Assembly (NCBI RefSeq): GCF_003589595.1
Contig: NW_020654422.1
Location: forward strand, 16,876,951 to 16,940,950
Source of the DNA: Hyposmocoma kahamanoa
Lineage: Eukaryota > Arthropoda > Insecta > Lepidoptera > Cosmopterigidae
DNA: 64,000 bases
Direction of reading: 5' to 3'
Shown here one piece after another: positions 1-12,035 of the stretch. The notes below the pieces were generated by a model. That model was given only the letters and a program-made list of their open reading frames with translations. It searched no databases and was not told the origin of the DNA. Every line of letters starts with the position of its first letter. Within the stretch, counting starts at the first letter, position 1. The translations under genes were made by a program, and so were the position numbers.

Positions 1-1385
1 AACATGGTAATGTTATTTATGTATTTAATTCTGTTTATTGTCAAAATTATTAAAATATGTATAATGTCACTTTGCATATGACAGAGTGAGGAATACTGTG
101 ATTCGTGAACGATGTGGTTCAAAAGAGACGTGGTAACAAAATTAGAGGAAGGTACGTTTATGTGGTTTGAGCACACGGTGCGAATGAATGAAAATGGAGT
201 GACGAAAACGATATATTGAGCGAACGTGGAAAGCAACATTGGGAGAGAACTGCCACGACGGACTTTTTCAGATCAAATCGAGTGTTTTTAAACTGGCTAG
301 AGTACATAGAGAGAAGAGTAAGATAGCTTGTATAAAAAGTTTGATGAATGTAATTGAAGTAAAAGGGCCAGGAACGTGCAAAATGGCGACTGATAATATC
401 TGCTAGCATTTTTATTTTCAAAATCGCTTAAATTTGTTTTACGCAGCTGGACCATAAGACCATTTGAAAAAGCAAATAAGCTGTTTTACATTCCATAAAT
501 GCCAATATAATGTGCGTTTGCATTTATTACTGCAGTAGTAATTTCCACAAAATTTCAAGACCTTTAATCAAAAAGGTATAGCGCATGTATAGTTTCTTAA
601 CTCTCGTTTGAGATATCCATCAATACTCCATTGTATCGTAGACTAATTCAAGTGGGTTTGTTACAAACTGTTAGTCTTATCTGGAAAGCATCGGACCATT
701 GAGACGCCTGCGCACCGTCTTTGAATTGTAGGCGATTAATTTTACTGAAGGCTATCAGTTTGATAACTTTCTTTTGAACTTTTTCCGCAAAAGTTTTCCG
801 GTATAATTGTATTTATGAATATGTAAAACCTACTTTATACCCAAATACGATGTCTGATAACTATTCTTAAAATCAGAAACGCCTATCCTTTCTGCAATAT
901 CATATCCAAAACAATTGATGGACCGATCAGAAGATCTGGTAGCCTAGTCCAATATATAACGCAGGTAGGCATAGCCATAGAAACACTGACAGCTATGCTG
1001 CCTATTCATCCATTGAATACAGCCTGTCTCTAGTTCTTATAAATTGTGTATACTTTCATAAATTGTGTATACTTTTGATACACACTTCAAAAGTGTGTAG
1101 AAAGCTAGCAGTTTTTGCTAATTACTGAATATCAGGTTTTTGATGACTTTTTTAACACAAGTCTGATTTTCAGTCATTGGCAAAAACGTGCTTGATCCTA
1201 TGACACTTTTCATGTGTGTAGTATGTGGAAAAATCTCATTTACAGCACAAAATAAGTGCGACTAAATGTAAACTACCGATAATACAACTTTGGTAAATGC
1301 CTCCACATAACCTTAAACTTGTTTATTCATATTAAAACAATGTATTTTTATTTGTAAGTTTTATTGAACGATCGAACGGACGTCG
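1..1385. other. Unique-looking AT-rich DNA, no gene seen
   Basis: No open frame here resembles a known protein, and I recognise none of the repeat families found elsewhere in the window. A short direct repeat (TATAAATTGTGTATACTTT type) occurs near 1038-1075. It is probably intergenic or intronic sequence. Confidence 0.5.
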
Positions 1386-1457
1386 GTAATTTCACAAAAA
1401 TAATTTAATACGTCAATGTTTGACTACCGTGACATTAAATTATTTTTGTGAAATTAC
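1386..1457. repeat. Inverted repeat made of element B termini
   Basis: The arm starting GTAATTTCACAAAAATAATT at 1386 is repeated in inverse at the right, ending at 1457. About 24 bp match perfectly, then there is a 2-base indel, with a short spacer. The same TGAAATTACT terminus bounds the element B copies at 27.2 kb and 41.5 kb. This therefore looks like two element B ends facing each other, or an old terminal foldback beside the copy that follows. Confidence 0.7.
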
Positions 1458-1830
1458 TGTAGAGTAACTAGTAGTAGTTTGATGTAATTATTAATACAAA
1501 GATCAAAAACTTAGAAAAAATTCATTCGATCCAGCTGGATTGGAACCAACGTCTTCCAGCAAACCGTGGCTGAAGCTATGCCAGCTAAACCACGGAAATA
1601 ACTAACAGACCTTACGAATTTTTCTATGTGCTGTTACAGATCTTCGTTTTTATTTTTAACGACTTTTGCTGTTTTCTGGAAGACGTTGACGTTGACGAGT
1701 CCAACCGGATCGAAGGAATTTTTTCTAAGTGTTCGATGTTTGTATTAATTAATAATTATAACAATTTTTATCTTCGTAGTGTTTTCATATTAATGTCTGC
1801 TTCAGTATTGTTAAAATACTTTATCTAGGA
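1458..1830. mobile_element. Element B copy 1: foldback element with tRNA-like arm
   Basis: The left arm runs inward from ACTAGT-like sequence through AATTATTAATACAAAGATC. It then carries, on the minus strand, a tRNA-like module at about 1527-1600: A-box-like TGGTTTAGCTGGCATAG and B-box-like GGTTCCAATCC. The right arm (about 1676-1790) repeats the distal half of the module in inverse (GGAAGACGTTG, CCGGATCGAAGGA, then GTTCGATGTTTGTATTAA, ending ATTATAACAA), but its A-box half is lost. Members at 27.2, 28.9 and 41.2 kb show this is a family. It could be a MITE that captured a tRNA-derived SINE, or a SINE dimer in inverted orientation. Confidence 0.65.
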
Positions 1831-1934
1831 CCAGAGACCTGTACCAAATAATATTTTGTTCCTTTGACATGTATCCACGCAAGCTTTCTAAAAGACCCGA
1901 CCATCCGTTTCGTTTCATTGCATTACATTTTTTT

Positions 1935-2060
1935 TTACCCCCGACATAAAATGAGGGGAGTTATAAGTTTGAATCCTGTACTTATCTTATCTGTCGCGTT
2001 GTAGCTCCAAATTGGATGGACTGATTTCAAAGCAGTTTTTCGTTATTTGAACACTGTGTT
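1935..2060 (+). repeat. Fragment of a common lepidopteran repeat (CCCCGAC...GAGGGG type)
   Basis: The block reads CCCCCGACATAAAATGAGG then GGAGTTATAAGTTTGA, followed by GTCGCGTTGTAGCTCC and GGATGGACTGATTTCAAAG. I recall this arrangement as a short dispersed repeat common in Lepidoptera, with a 'tgtctgtc...cgtagctc...cggatgaaccgattt' core. The family assignment is from memory. It carries no coding capacity. Confidence 0.5.
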
Positions 2061-2287
2061 TGATGTGTTCAAACAAACAAGAAACAACGCACACACTTAT
2101 AACTCCGGAGTAGGGAAACCCTGTATCGCGGGTGCCATGGACACACACATAGGTAGACAATCGCAAATTACACGCAAGCTCACGAGATAAATAAATGTAG
2201 GACATACAAATATTTCTCCCGGCCCGGGAATCGACCAGGGACCCTCTGCATGGCAGTCCAGCATGGTAACCGTTCGACCATGGTAAC
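2061..2287 (-). mobile_element. tRNA-derived SINE-like sequence
   Basis: On the minus strand a tRNA-like head covers about 2226-2285. It has an A-box-like TGGTCGAACGG and a B-box-like GGTCGATTCCCGGGCC (one T short of the consensus). A unique body follows towards 2061. There is no cloverleaf with paired acceptor ends, so it is not a working tRNA gene. Element A copy 1 starts immediately at its upstream side. Confidence 0.5.
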
Positions 2288-2290
2288 TGC

Positions 2291-2581
2291 AGCAGTAGAG
2301 CTCCTTGGAAAAATCGTCCAGGGTAGTACTGCCTCCGTACTTCTTGTTCTGTCGCCAAGCAGTAATATGTGAAATAGTGCATTCCGGTTTTGAAGGGTAA
2401 GGGTGCTGGTAAAATTACAGGCACATGAAACTTGTCAACTTATATCTCAGGGTGGTGCACGTTGTGGGAGTGCCCCTCTTTCCAAGCTCGGAGTGTCACT
2501 GCAACTGTTAAGAAGAGGCGTGTCGCTTTCCACCAGACGCACGACTTCTTCGTCCCGTCGATAGATATCACAAAAAAAATT
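2291..2581 (+). mobile_element. Element A copy 1, Metulj-like SINE, near full length
   Basis: This is the reference description for element A, a roughly 280-300 bp non-coding repeat with about 20 pieces in the window. Its order of motifs is: head AGCAGTAGAGCTCCTTG; B-box-like AGTTCGTCCAGGG; GTACTGCC; TATTTCTGCCGCCAAG; a small hairpin CAGTAATGTGAGCATTACTG; CGTTCCGGTTTTGAAGGG; GGTGAAATTACAGGCACA; TATGTCTCAGGGTGACGGGC; CTGAGTGGCACTGCAACTG; GGACAGGCGTGTCGCTTACC; GCGCACGACTTGTTCGTCCC; and an ATAAAAAAA tail. The plan matches Metulj-type SINEs of butterflies and moths as I remember them. The A-rich end indicates retroposition in the direction given. This copy is diverged but complete from head to tail. 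Confidence 0.8.
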
Positions 2582-2821
2582 CAATAGCGCGGGGTGCTAT
2601 TAGAAGATAGTAAGCCGATGTAAAAAGGAAAATGCAAGTATTTCTCTGGTTTCAATACCTAATAATAAGCAAGTTACAGCATTAATTATTATGTTCAACC
2701 ATTGAAAAATTGAAACCACTAAGTTACCAAGCTATTGTTGTTCCAAATAAAAGTAAATACAATGCATAATTGCATAATAACAATATTCGTTTGTTTTAGA
2801 ATTTAAAGAATAAAAAGTCAT

Positions 2822-3105
2822 GGTAGCCTAATAATATGGTTTGACCTGCCGTCTCTCAAATTCGAGCTCACACCTCGAGTGTCTCGGAACTTAATTAATT
2901 TGAAATTTACCTTGAGCTTTTCAGTGAAGGAAAACATAATAATGAAACCTGCAAGCCGACGAAGGATCCCAACCATCGGAAAACGTCTAAAGTCCCCAAC
3001 CCGCATAGGGCCAGTATGGCGGACTTTTACCCTAAACCCTCGCCTTAGCGGAGAGTCGTACCTAGCAGTGAAACGTATAAATGGGTAGATGATAATGATG
3101 AACTA
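2822..3105 (+). mobile_element. Element M copy 1, tRNA-derived SINE with GATGAT-like tail
   Basis: It begins with a decayed tRNA-like head (GTAGCCTAATAATATGGTTTG) and continues through CTTTTCAGTGAAGGAAAACA and GAAACCTGCAAGCCGACGAA. It ends in GGTAGATGATAATGATGAA. A second copy with a better B-box lies on the minus strand at 30774-31026. The 'gaaggaaaac...gaaacctgca...' body is familiar from lepidopteran SINEs. The GAT-type tail resembles the 3' end of the RTE remnant at 40540, suggesting that RTE machinery mobilised it (inference). Confidence 0.7.
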
Positions 3106-3897
3106 AAATTCTACTATCGGCTGGCTAAAGCGCATGAGTTGAAAATACGTTGAAAACCAACATCATTCACTTAAATCGACAGACTAAAGCACGTAAATTC
3201 AAATTCAATTGTTTTAACTTAAATTCTACCATTCTCTTCACATTTTCCGAAATTATCATCCAGTATATAGAAATAGAGACGAAATAAGGGCCATCCATCC
3301 CTGGCAACTCATCAGGCAAATGGGCCTTACATCACTTTTAAATATCAACTCTCGTTTGCGCTGAAATCACAAATTAGAAAGCTGAAATAGTACAGTGCTA
3401 ACAACTGACATATGTGTACGTCTCCGTATATTCCAAAAATATTGTGTATTTGTAGTAATAAAGGTGTGGTTGTAGTAGTAAAGGAAATATCTCTTACTAT
3501 GGGGGCTGTTCCATTCGGTGGTGTGGAAAAAACAGCAAAACATCTAATTACAAAACAAACGGAATCACATTTCATCGATAATTAAATATTAAATATGTAA
3601 TTTTGCAATTTTCGTCCATTATAGCAAAGCTCCAGTTATACTGGTCGATTTGAAGTAAAACAATTGATGACACTCGTATTCGGGCTGGCCAATCGGAACG
3701 CATTTGTGACAGTAATGATTTGGCAGAATAGTTTTCAAACAAATTAAATGACATTTCATCTCTATTTCTGGTTATATACTCGATGGAAATTATAAACAAA
3801 ACCTTTAAACCTATTACTTACAACAAACTTTATTTTTTTAAATAAATGAAGCATTTTTTAATTAATTTTCTTTAGGGACTCGCCACATTTATTCACG
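3106..3897. other. Unique-looking sequence, nothing recognised
   Basis: Open frames here are short, and their translations show no domain or signal that I recognise. A short GTAGTAATAAAGG / GTAGTAGTAAAGG repetition occurs near 3451-3485. Confidence 0.4.
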
Positions 3898-4032
3898 CCT
3901 AAAGCCGGTCAGAAAAACGAAAACTGCGAAAAAGACGTTTCACGTTCCGCTTCCGCTTGGATCGCCGACGCAAAATGCACGTCAATTTCACTCTTATTAA
4001 ATAGACATAAAGATTTTTCTGACCAGCTTAAT
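3898..4032. mobile_element. Small MITE-like element
   Basis: About 135 bp bounded by imperfect inverted ends. The left end has CCGGTCAGAAAAAC and the right end has ATTTTTCTGACCAGC. The inside includes GCTTCCGCTTGGATCGCC. It has no coding capacity. Target duplication is not clear, so class is uncertain. Confidence 0.4.
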
Positions 4033-7000
4033 ACGATTCCGTGTCGACAAGTGTGGTGACTCCCTTAGTCTGCCGAACCCATTATAATCATATTGTTTCA
4101 TCAGTTAAACTGACTGATTTGTATTAAAATCCGTCCTTATATTTCCGGATCACGATAAAGGTCCATTATTGGAACTCATACTAAATCTACTGTACAACGT
4201 ATATTGATTTTCACATGTCTCCGCCCATTCGTGTCCTGTCCGAAAGGCCCCCTGCACTTTGAATATAGTAAGTGTTTACTACATTGAATAGTTATAGAAT
4301 TTGTCTATTATTGTAAACTTAATATTTAAAGTCTACTCTGAAGTGATCTAGTAATTTATTTCATATGTTGACACATTTATAATGAGTTTGACATGAAGCA
4401 CCAGGCACTGAATTTACTCATACTCGCTTAATTCAAACAATGTATATTTGAAAATGGTATAAATTAATCTTTCTCCGGGCCCGCGCCACCATCTATCAAT
4501 AACAGTTTTTATTGTTAATTTATTCCTTTATGAATCACCTTATAAAAATAACAGTCAATGATACTTCTAACGCTAGAAATGTTCATGATTATGATTTGAA
4601 ACATTAAAATGTAAAGACGGACTTATTTCCGCGTTTTAGATATCTTAGAAAATACTGAACAGCTAAGATTGATGTCTCCTGTTCGCCACGGAGTAGCGGC
4701 TGTCGCATAATAAATTAAACAGCTACACGTTAGAAGTGACACAACAAAACAGACAGTCATCCTGCTCGATCCCGTACATGGATCCTGTGCAAGACAAGGA
4801 TGTAAACAGTGGCACGACAGGACCGCTTTTTTGTCCACGACGAGGCTAACCGTTAACCGTAACTTTAGTCCTATAATGACGGTTAAGTTAAGACATCGAG
4901 TTCATAATGAACAGACTTTATTTTTAGGTAACTATCACGAACATTTACATATCACGTTTACTTCTTCATATTGTAAAACCCATGTTATTTCCTAGCATAT
5001 TTAATAATCCATAAATTTAATTGCCAATTCTAAGCATTGTTTTGGATTTGTTTACCTTCGTGCTCCTCGGCAATAACCGAGCCTCGTGAGTCATTTTAAT
5101 ATTCATAGCAATTAAAAGGTTAGCACCATTCGAAGTTACGTCCTGTGATACTAAACGGCTTTCAGAAGAAAAAAAAACGTAATAATAGTAAAGTATTTTA
5201 ATTAAACACAGAAATCCGCGGCAAGATCTCGAAACCTCATTAAACCGCCATGAAAAGAAGTATTTCTTGCTTATTTAGGTTACATATAAGTTGTACCAAC
5301 TATGCGAATGTAACTTTGTACTAGGGATGGGATATTACTAACATTTATATTTAACAATTATTCTATTTATAATATTATACTATAGTGTCCTAAAAAAATT
5401 GATTTTATTTAATTGAATAACCACAATCTATATAGTTATTATTTCTGTCAAATATTTAATAATAATTCACGATTAAAATTTTGATGTATATTATGCTTAC
5501 GTACTTCATAAAATGATACATTAAACGTGTATATCACTAATCTAAAAATCTGATATTTTACTTGTTTTATCGATATTATTATCGATTGTAGAGCCAATCT
5601 CTACATGCGGCCAGATTGGTCCACGGTCGTATCTGCAATCGGTAAATGGTTACTTAAAGACACGATATTCCGAGTATTCGTAAAGAATGTCACCGTCGGT
5701 CTGCTGCACATATCTACGTCGGTCGAACGTACTGAATTTTTTGTTATCGCCAATGCATTTTCTGCAAGTTTTAGTTGCAAACTCGCTCGATGTCTAGTCA
5801 TACTCGTACAGGTGGTTTATTTTTTCACTTTAACGGCAGCCATAAAATGGTCATTTATTTACAACTCGTAATTGTTACAACCGCCGCCTTAGCTTTACGC
5901 GCGAACTGCTTGTTCTGTAATTTTATTCGTATTCGTAAACGCGAACAATTACCCTTAAGCACTGTCTAGAAAATTAACGTAGATACGTTCTCCTTTTATC
6001 TTTTTGTAGTTATTATTATGGAAGGTATAAAACTTGTAAAGAACAACCAACATAAGCGTTGGTAAGTCTAACTTGTAATGTCGAGTATTCTATCAATCTC
6101 ATTCAGAGCTGTCTCCGAGAATGAACCATATCAAGAAGACACTGACTTTTTCATTACGTCTAATTTTCCGTGTGGATATTAAGCCGGTAATAACCCCTCT
6201 CGTGCCATCCATCACGGCGGTGCAATCGTCCCGCTGTCAGTTCTATTCCGGGTGAGGGACGCGCCCGTTTTCGCTAATGATTCCCGAGTGATCTCGCGAC
6301 CAGGGATTCTGCAAATCGCATCTTATCTTTTTTGCATCATAAACATTTATTGTCATTAGTCGCGACTATATGGCGAGCAATTTTAGTTACTGGTTTTATT
6401 ACATTATTTTTCTTTCTGAGATTGAAACAATTAACAGTTGCTAATAATTGTATCATGACGTTGAAGAACCATAACTTGCTTAGCATCCTGATTTTTAGAG
6501 TGTGTTGTATTCAGTTTATTTCATATTCTTTGTAAATGTGCAAGGCAAGATTAACAATGTAAAGTATTTAGTTTCAATTAATATAGACGACACTTTTGTC
6601 ACACACACGTACATTGCAACGCGACGCCATGTAATAACTGCTTATTCGTTTACCTGTAACAGCGGTTTCAGCTTTTTACAAAGCTCCGAATGAATGTTAC
6701 GTATGCATCGCGCTCCACATGAGAGACTTTATAATTTATTTGCGTCGCAGTTTTCTGGCGACGATTTTCCCACAGGGGCGGCGTCTCAAACGAGCCGAGC
6801 AAACCGAGTCCGCCCTTTATGTGGTTTTTTGTGGCGGCACAAAATGCCCCGGTGGAAAACATTCAGTGATAACTGGTAACAATCGCAGCGGCGGATGCCC
6901 CTCTCATTCCGCGCATACCACGCTCCACGCGGCTTGATACTTTTTCAACCACTACCGGCACCGACGAACCACTCTTGGAACTCGTGATCGGACATCCAAA

Positions 7001-9108
7001 TAACGATCAATTACCTTTTACCCATTTTTATCTTGAACCCATCATCTAAATTATTTTCGGTATGTTAGTTAATACGGTCGTCACAGGAACTCTCGGTTCA
7101 AATACCTCTGAAAACCAAATGTAAAATAACCACTAGATTCGTTTACGAACCGCTCCCATCCGATATTTGAAGAATCAAACATTATTCTAAGAAGAGTGGG
7201 TGGTATAAAGGTACGAAGTCAAATGTCATGGTGAGCGATTAACATTTGAAACAGCGATATTCTACATAGATTTTGTTTCAAAATATCACTTACATCAATG
7301 ATCCCTTGAAACTTAGAACCTTCTAACAAAATTGTTACTCGGAAAACACCATTTTTACTTACAATATTATAGATTGCGAGTCAGAGAAATTGATTATTGT
7401 AGTAAGTTCTGGTTAGTGCACTAATGGCCCTCTAATACCAAGAACGTTGGTTTCTGCAAGGCAGTTCATTAGTAGAGGCGCGCTTCACTCCGCGTATTTC
7501 ATTGTTCCATTGTTTTATTTGCATCTGTCCGGTGCTTACTGAGAGATATACAACCCCTGTACTTTGGTTCTTGACACCTGTACATACCTATTCCCGTACG
7601 TAATCACCACCGCACTTTTAATCCCTTTTTCTTGTGTGAAAAAGCAAATCTACTTTTTTTCCAAATCTAATTTATTGTGGAATCAATCTAAAACCGGAAC
7701 ATTGTCATGGTTGGCTATACAAGTAGCATTTTCATTAATGTCCTATTGTTTTTTAATCGGCTACTCTAGATTTGATATCACGATAAGTTTCCGTTAAAAG
7801 CATAAAGTTAAGCAAAGCGGTAAGGTTGTCGGTAGATCTGGACCAAAAAGCGTGGCCGTCAGATCTGGAGCCTGATTTCCGTTATCTCTCCGTTCGATCA
7901 CCATTTGTCTGACATTGCTCCGTTGTATGGAGTCAAAGACATCGATTTTTCAAGCCATTCCTGCTGCGACGGCAAGTTTACTGAGAAATAGAAACTCTCA
8001 GAGCGACTTATTAACATTTTGCTTAATAAATTAAACCTACTTAATTAATAAAAGCTTCGTTTTAGTACAAAGCATTTAAAAATAAACATTGCCAAATTGA
8101 GCATAGTCGAAAGCGAATCTTTTGTGAGTAGGTCGCATCACATCAGTCTTCAGGTAGATGATCATTTGTCTTCAAAAACTCGTCACATAGGAGCAGTGAC
8201 GATGTGAGGCGCAAGACACGCAGGTCTCACGCTAGACGTATCGCCGTTCCATTTTACTGGCAATAAATCGTATGTTTAGCGACGCTCTGACTTGTATAAT
8301 TAACAATTGCGGCATTATACGCGATTTCCAAACCTAGTGTCGTCGCTCCGATCGTTTGTCACGACGCAAATTACTATTTATGAGGATTATCTATACTTTA
8401 GCACTGTCAAATAAATCGTTTTAGTTGTTTAACTTAGTTGCGAGTGACAGATATTTCTTAATGATCCATGACTAACGCTCCGTTGTTTAGACGAGTTATT
8501 GAATTTTGTTGAGTATCGTTGTTTCTTGTGAAATTCCTATCGGGCAGCTTTCATCTCGGGTGTATTGTTCTGAACGGTGTTGGATATAAATAATCCATAG
8601 GTATTTAGCTTAACAATCGTGCAGGGATGGGCATTTGGTCAGATTCCGGGACAGGCAGCCGAGGCAGCCGCGTGTGTGCCTCCGCATGCCTCCGGCCGAA
8701 TATTCAAGCGCATGCACCGTGAATTTTGCCCCTATGCCGAGTATTCCTGGACGCAAATCTTGACCAACAATGCATGTGAGCGCCTCTCGATTACCACTTC
8801 AAGCAATAGTAACTTCGAATCGATTGAGACGATGATTGATATTATTGAGTGGCAGTAGCGAATGTTTGTTTACTCTCGTGTGTAAAGTTAAATATTGTTG
8901 TTTTTCGCTGATGAAAGGTGATAATAGTATAGCGTATAGACGCTAAATGATTGTAATTGCATTGTAGTTTAAAGTCACCGACCTAGTTACTATGTTTATT
9001 TATTATTGCCCCAGGATAATATCGTAAAGTTTACTCTCGATTCATTTCAATAAAAATTGCCATGTATACTAACTAGCCCTGAATTGCTGCATCATTGTTA
9101 GTTATTAT
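4033..9108. other. About 5 kb of mostly unique sequence without recognisable genes
   Basis: Several 60-90 codon frames are open by chance (for example 5605-5871 and 7564-7797). They show no recognisable motif, and none is flanked by obvious partner exons. GC-richer, repeat-free patches lie at about 6180-6310, 6660-6950 and 8630-8720. They are unlike the surrounding AT-rich DNA and could be regulatory or 5' untranslated sequence, but nothing proves it. Confidence 0.4.
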
Positions 9109-9110
9109 TA

Positions 9111-10091
9111 GGGTAAAACCGGGATAGATGCCGCAGTGGGATAGGTGCCTCGTTTTCAGAAAACCTAACTTCCCCAAATCGCAACAAAAAATAAATAGTT
9201 TAAATAAGGAGTATAGACACCACTCATCAAAGTTCCTGCAGGGCTTTGTGTGGAATAGACGCGTTTGGCTTGTGCGTGCGTTTATCTCCACGACGAACAC
9301 GATAAACGGTTTAAAATTTCAGACACAAGTATTTACTGTCGCATAATTTTGTAAGTTATAATAAATTCCGTTTTATTTTTATTATAACTATACACTGGTT
9401 CATTAACTGCGCACCTAGGTGTCAATAATCGCTCTTTTGTATATAGCTTAGTTATAAAAGGACATCTATCCATATCGAATAGGATAGACCCCTCGATTTT
9501 TCGCGGTATAGGTGCCGCGGTATAGGGTCGCGGTTAGGGGCAAAGGACAATACAAGCAAGTTAGAAAAAAAAAACATTGTTTTAGTGAAAGACAATTAAA
9601 TGATAATAGTTTAAAAGTACGTAAAAGTACCAAAAAGACAAATTATTCACAGTTTTTAAATGGTTTAAACAGCGAAAATTTTTGTATAAAATATTTCGAT
9701 AGCTACAAAAATACGAAGTGAAGTAGGTAGTAACTTTAAATACGTATATATTTATTATTAAAAATGTAATATGTATATAGAATATATTAAAGATTACAAA
9801 TAAAACATTTTATTATGAATTTTACTATTTTATTGTAAAGGGCATCTATCCTTCTTGGTATTTTCATTGTGTGGCGTCTATCCATATAGGTAGGCATCTA
9901 TCCTCAAAATAATATGTTTGCAAAAAGTCGATTTCTTCAAAATCAGTAAATGTTAGAGGAATAAAATCAAGGTATTAATATAATGTAAAATATTAAACTA
10001 TTTATATCCATAGGAATTGTTCATGGTAAACTAACAATTTTTAAATTAGGAGGCCCTTTCAAAAAGTGGGGCATCTATCCCGGTTTTACCC
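9111..10091. mobile_element. Element E: non-autonomous DNA transposon with TA flanks
   Basis: Terminal inverted repeats of 22 bp are perfect. The left end starts GGGTAAAACCGGGATAG (9111-9132), and the right end (10070-10091) finishes CTATCCCGGTTTTACCC. TA flanks both sides (9109-9110 and 10092-10093), as expected for a TA target-site duplication of Tc1/mariner/pogo-type elements. The terminal motif GGCATCTATCC recurs inside many times in both orientations (about 9136, 9460, 9480, 9502-9535, 9838, 9870-9905). The interior is AT-rich. A 69-codon frame at 9512 is not convincingly a transposase. About 980 bp is long for a MITE, so this may be an internally deleted relative of an autonomous element. 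Confidence 0.8.
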
Positions 10092-10524
10092 TAGCATTAT
10101 GTAAAATTTCTTTGTTCATAATTTTGTCGTCCAATTCTTCAATTTCTACAATATTTTACAAAATGGTAGGTTAATATTTTAACAGATCATTATAGACCCT
10201 GTATAGGACACAACAAAATAGAGAAGAAGACGTACTTCTTCCTTTTCTATTTTACTTCTGTTTTTCTTTTTCTTTCTCTTAGCCATGTTATGATCTCAGT
10301 ACATGGTTGTGAACCATTGTTCAAAATCCCGTGCTTAACTATTATTTCGAAGTTCGTCTTGTTACCTCCTAATTGATAGAAACTACTATCTTGCAATATG
10401 GCTACCCATTGTACTCCTTTTTTTGCTTGTATCTTTCTCCATTTTGTTTTTGTGAGTAATATAAAATATTACAAATTTGTGTAGTTGATAGGAGATCAAA
10501 GGTATTATTGTTATTAGTGATCTG
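10092..10524. other. AT-rich sequence, nothing recognised
   Basis: No repeat family or coding potential is seen. A TTTTTCTTTTTCTTTCT pyrimidine run lies near 10260-10280. Confidence 0.4.
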
Positions 10525-10700
10525 TTCTTCTTCTTCTTATCGTATCGATGGCGCACATTATAATGTTTGCCACCGTGGTGTAAGGATTTGCCAGTCGACG
10601 TAAGGTACTCGCAATTGGTGCCCTGGTTGCGACAGACTTACACGAAAGGAATCGCAGGGAGGCTCCTTTCTCGCATTCCAGTCATCTGTTGGTTAACAAC
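10525..10700 (+). repeat. Element H copy 1, dispersed repeat
   Basis: It starts around TTCTTATCGTATCGATGG and runs through ATAATGTTTGCCACCGTGG, AAGGATTTGCCAGTCGACG, a GCCCTGG block and a CACGAAAGGAATCG block to CTCCTTTCTCGCATTCC. The same order appears at 47248-47410 and, as a short piece, at 51040-51073. It has no tRNA-like head and no ORF, and its class is unknown. It may be a LINE or SINE 3' part. Confidence 0.6.
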
Positions 10701-11277
10701 AAACATCTTCAGCTCAGACTCTAATTACGTAATAATAGAACTGACTACATATAATGTTATTTAAGTTTTACATATAAAGTTATTTAAGTTTAAATTATTA
10801 TCTTCGTAAAGAATATTAAGGCTCTTGATACTCATGCTACGATACAAAATCAAAATACATTTGATGTTTCATTAAAATAGTTCGTAAAGTAATAATTATA
10901 TTCAGACACCGGTTTCATGAAATCGATAAAACACGAATTGACTACATCGTTATTATTCATCTCTCATTTAGTGTTACGGCCCAATATAATTATTTGCCTT
11001 CTAATTAATATGTAATTAACTGACTATGGTTTACCCACGACTGTATTGCGATACATACGCTCACATTCCGTTTCTCGTTTATCATATTCGTTAATTAAAT
11101 TATGCACTGTATTAAACAGCTATAACGTTGTTATATGTAAAGTTTTGTATTTATATAAATACATTTAAATAGCCCACATAGCCACTCTTATATGGAAAGT
11201 GTATACTTCCCATAGGGGTGGGAAGAGACAATAATCTTTCGTTACGTTTACGATCATTGCGTTGCGTACATTGTTCA
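10701..11277. other. AT-rich sequence, nothing recognised
   Basis: There is a short near-duplicate (TATAATGTTATTTAAGTTT / TATAAAGTTATTTAAGTTT, about 10750-10792). No coding or repeat-family signal is seen otherwise. Confidence 0.4.
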
Positions 11278-11415
11278 TAGCAGTAGAGCTCCTTGTGAAA
11301 GAGTTCGTCCAGGGAAGTACTGCCATGACGGGCGCAATGGCAGTGCCCCTCAGATCTTTGAGACTTAAAACTCTGAGTGGCACTGCAACTGCTATGGACA
11401 GGCGTGTTATTTAAG
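11278..11415 (+). mobile_element. Element A copy 2, internally deleted
   Basis: The head (GCAGTAGAGCTCCTTGTG ... AAGTACTGCC) is joined directly to the distal part (ATGACGGGCGCAATGGC ... GGCACTGCAACTG ... GGACAGGCGTG). The middle with the CCGGTTTTGAAGGG block is missing, and the tail is lost after GGCGTGT. Confidence 0.8.
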
Positions 11416-11574
11416 CCATCGTCACTTTGGTCATAGTAAGTTCGCTTTGCGTAATTGAGTAATGGTTTTACTAGTTTTTAACCTATTACAATACTTAGGT
11501 TTACAATTTCGGTGGAAGAGACAGCATTTTGAAAATTGAAATAAACATAGAACGCATGTGAATGACGAAGTCGG

Positions 11575-11868
11575 TAGCAGTAGAGCTCCTTGTGGAAGAG
11601 TTCGGAAGGGAAGTACTGCTACCTTATCTATTTCTGTCGTCTAACAGTAATATGAATGTGAGCATTACTGCGTTCCGATTTTAAAGGATAAGGATACTGG
11701 TGAAATTGCATATAGGACCTGTCAACTTTTGCCTCAGGGTATCGAGCGCAATGGCAGTGTCCTTAAAATATTTGCGATTTAAAGTGGCACTGCAACTGCC
11801 ATAGGCGTGTCGCCTACTACCAGGTGCACGACGTGTTGGTCTCGTCGCTTGATATCATAAAAAGAAAC
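11575..11868 (+). mobile_element. Element A copy 3, complete but diverged
   Basis: Every landmark from TAGCAGTAGAGCTCCTTG to the TTGATATCATAAAAAG tail is present, with scattered substitutions. It lies about 160 bp downstream of copy 2 in the same orientation. Confidence 0.85.
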
Positions 11869-12035
11869 TATTTGTAGTATTCCATCTATTGCTTTGAAAA
11901 CATATTCAAGAATTTCAACAGTTCTGTAAGTGCTTTTCTAGTTGAAATATGCATACATGCCTCTTTTTATCAGTCCCGTTACATACCATGGATGCCAGAG
12001 GCAATGTGCAAAATTAATATCAAGTGAAAGGAACT

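Noticed and set aside
5601..5871. A small protein gene on either strand
   Set aside because: Overlapping frames on opposite strands have no motif, signal or homology that I can recognise, so chance is more likely.
9512..9721. A transposase N-terminus inside element E
   Set aside because: Its first codons overlap the element's repeated terminal motif, and the rest is lysine/asparagine-rich without a recognisable helix-turn-helix or DDE motif.
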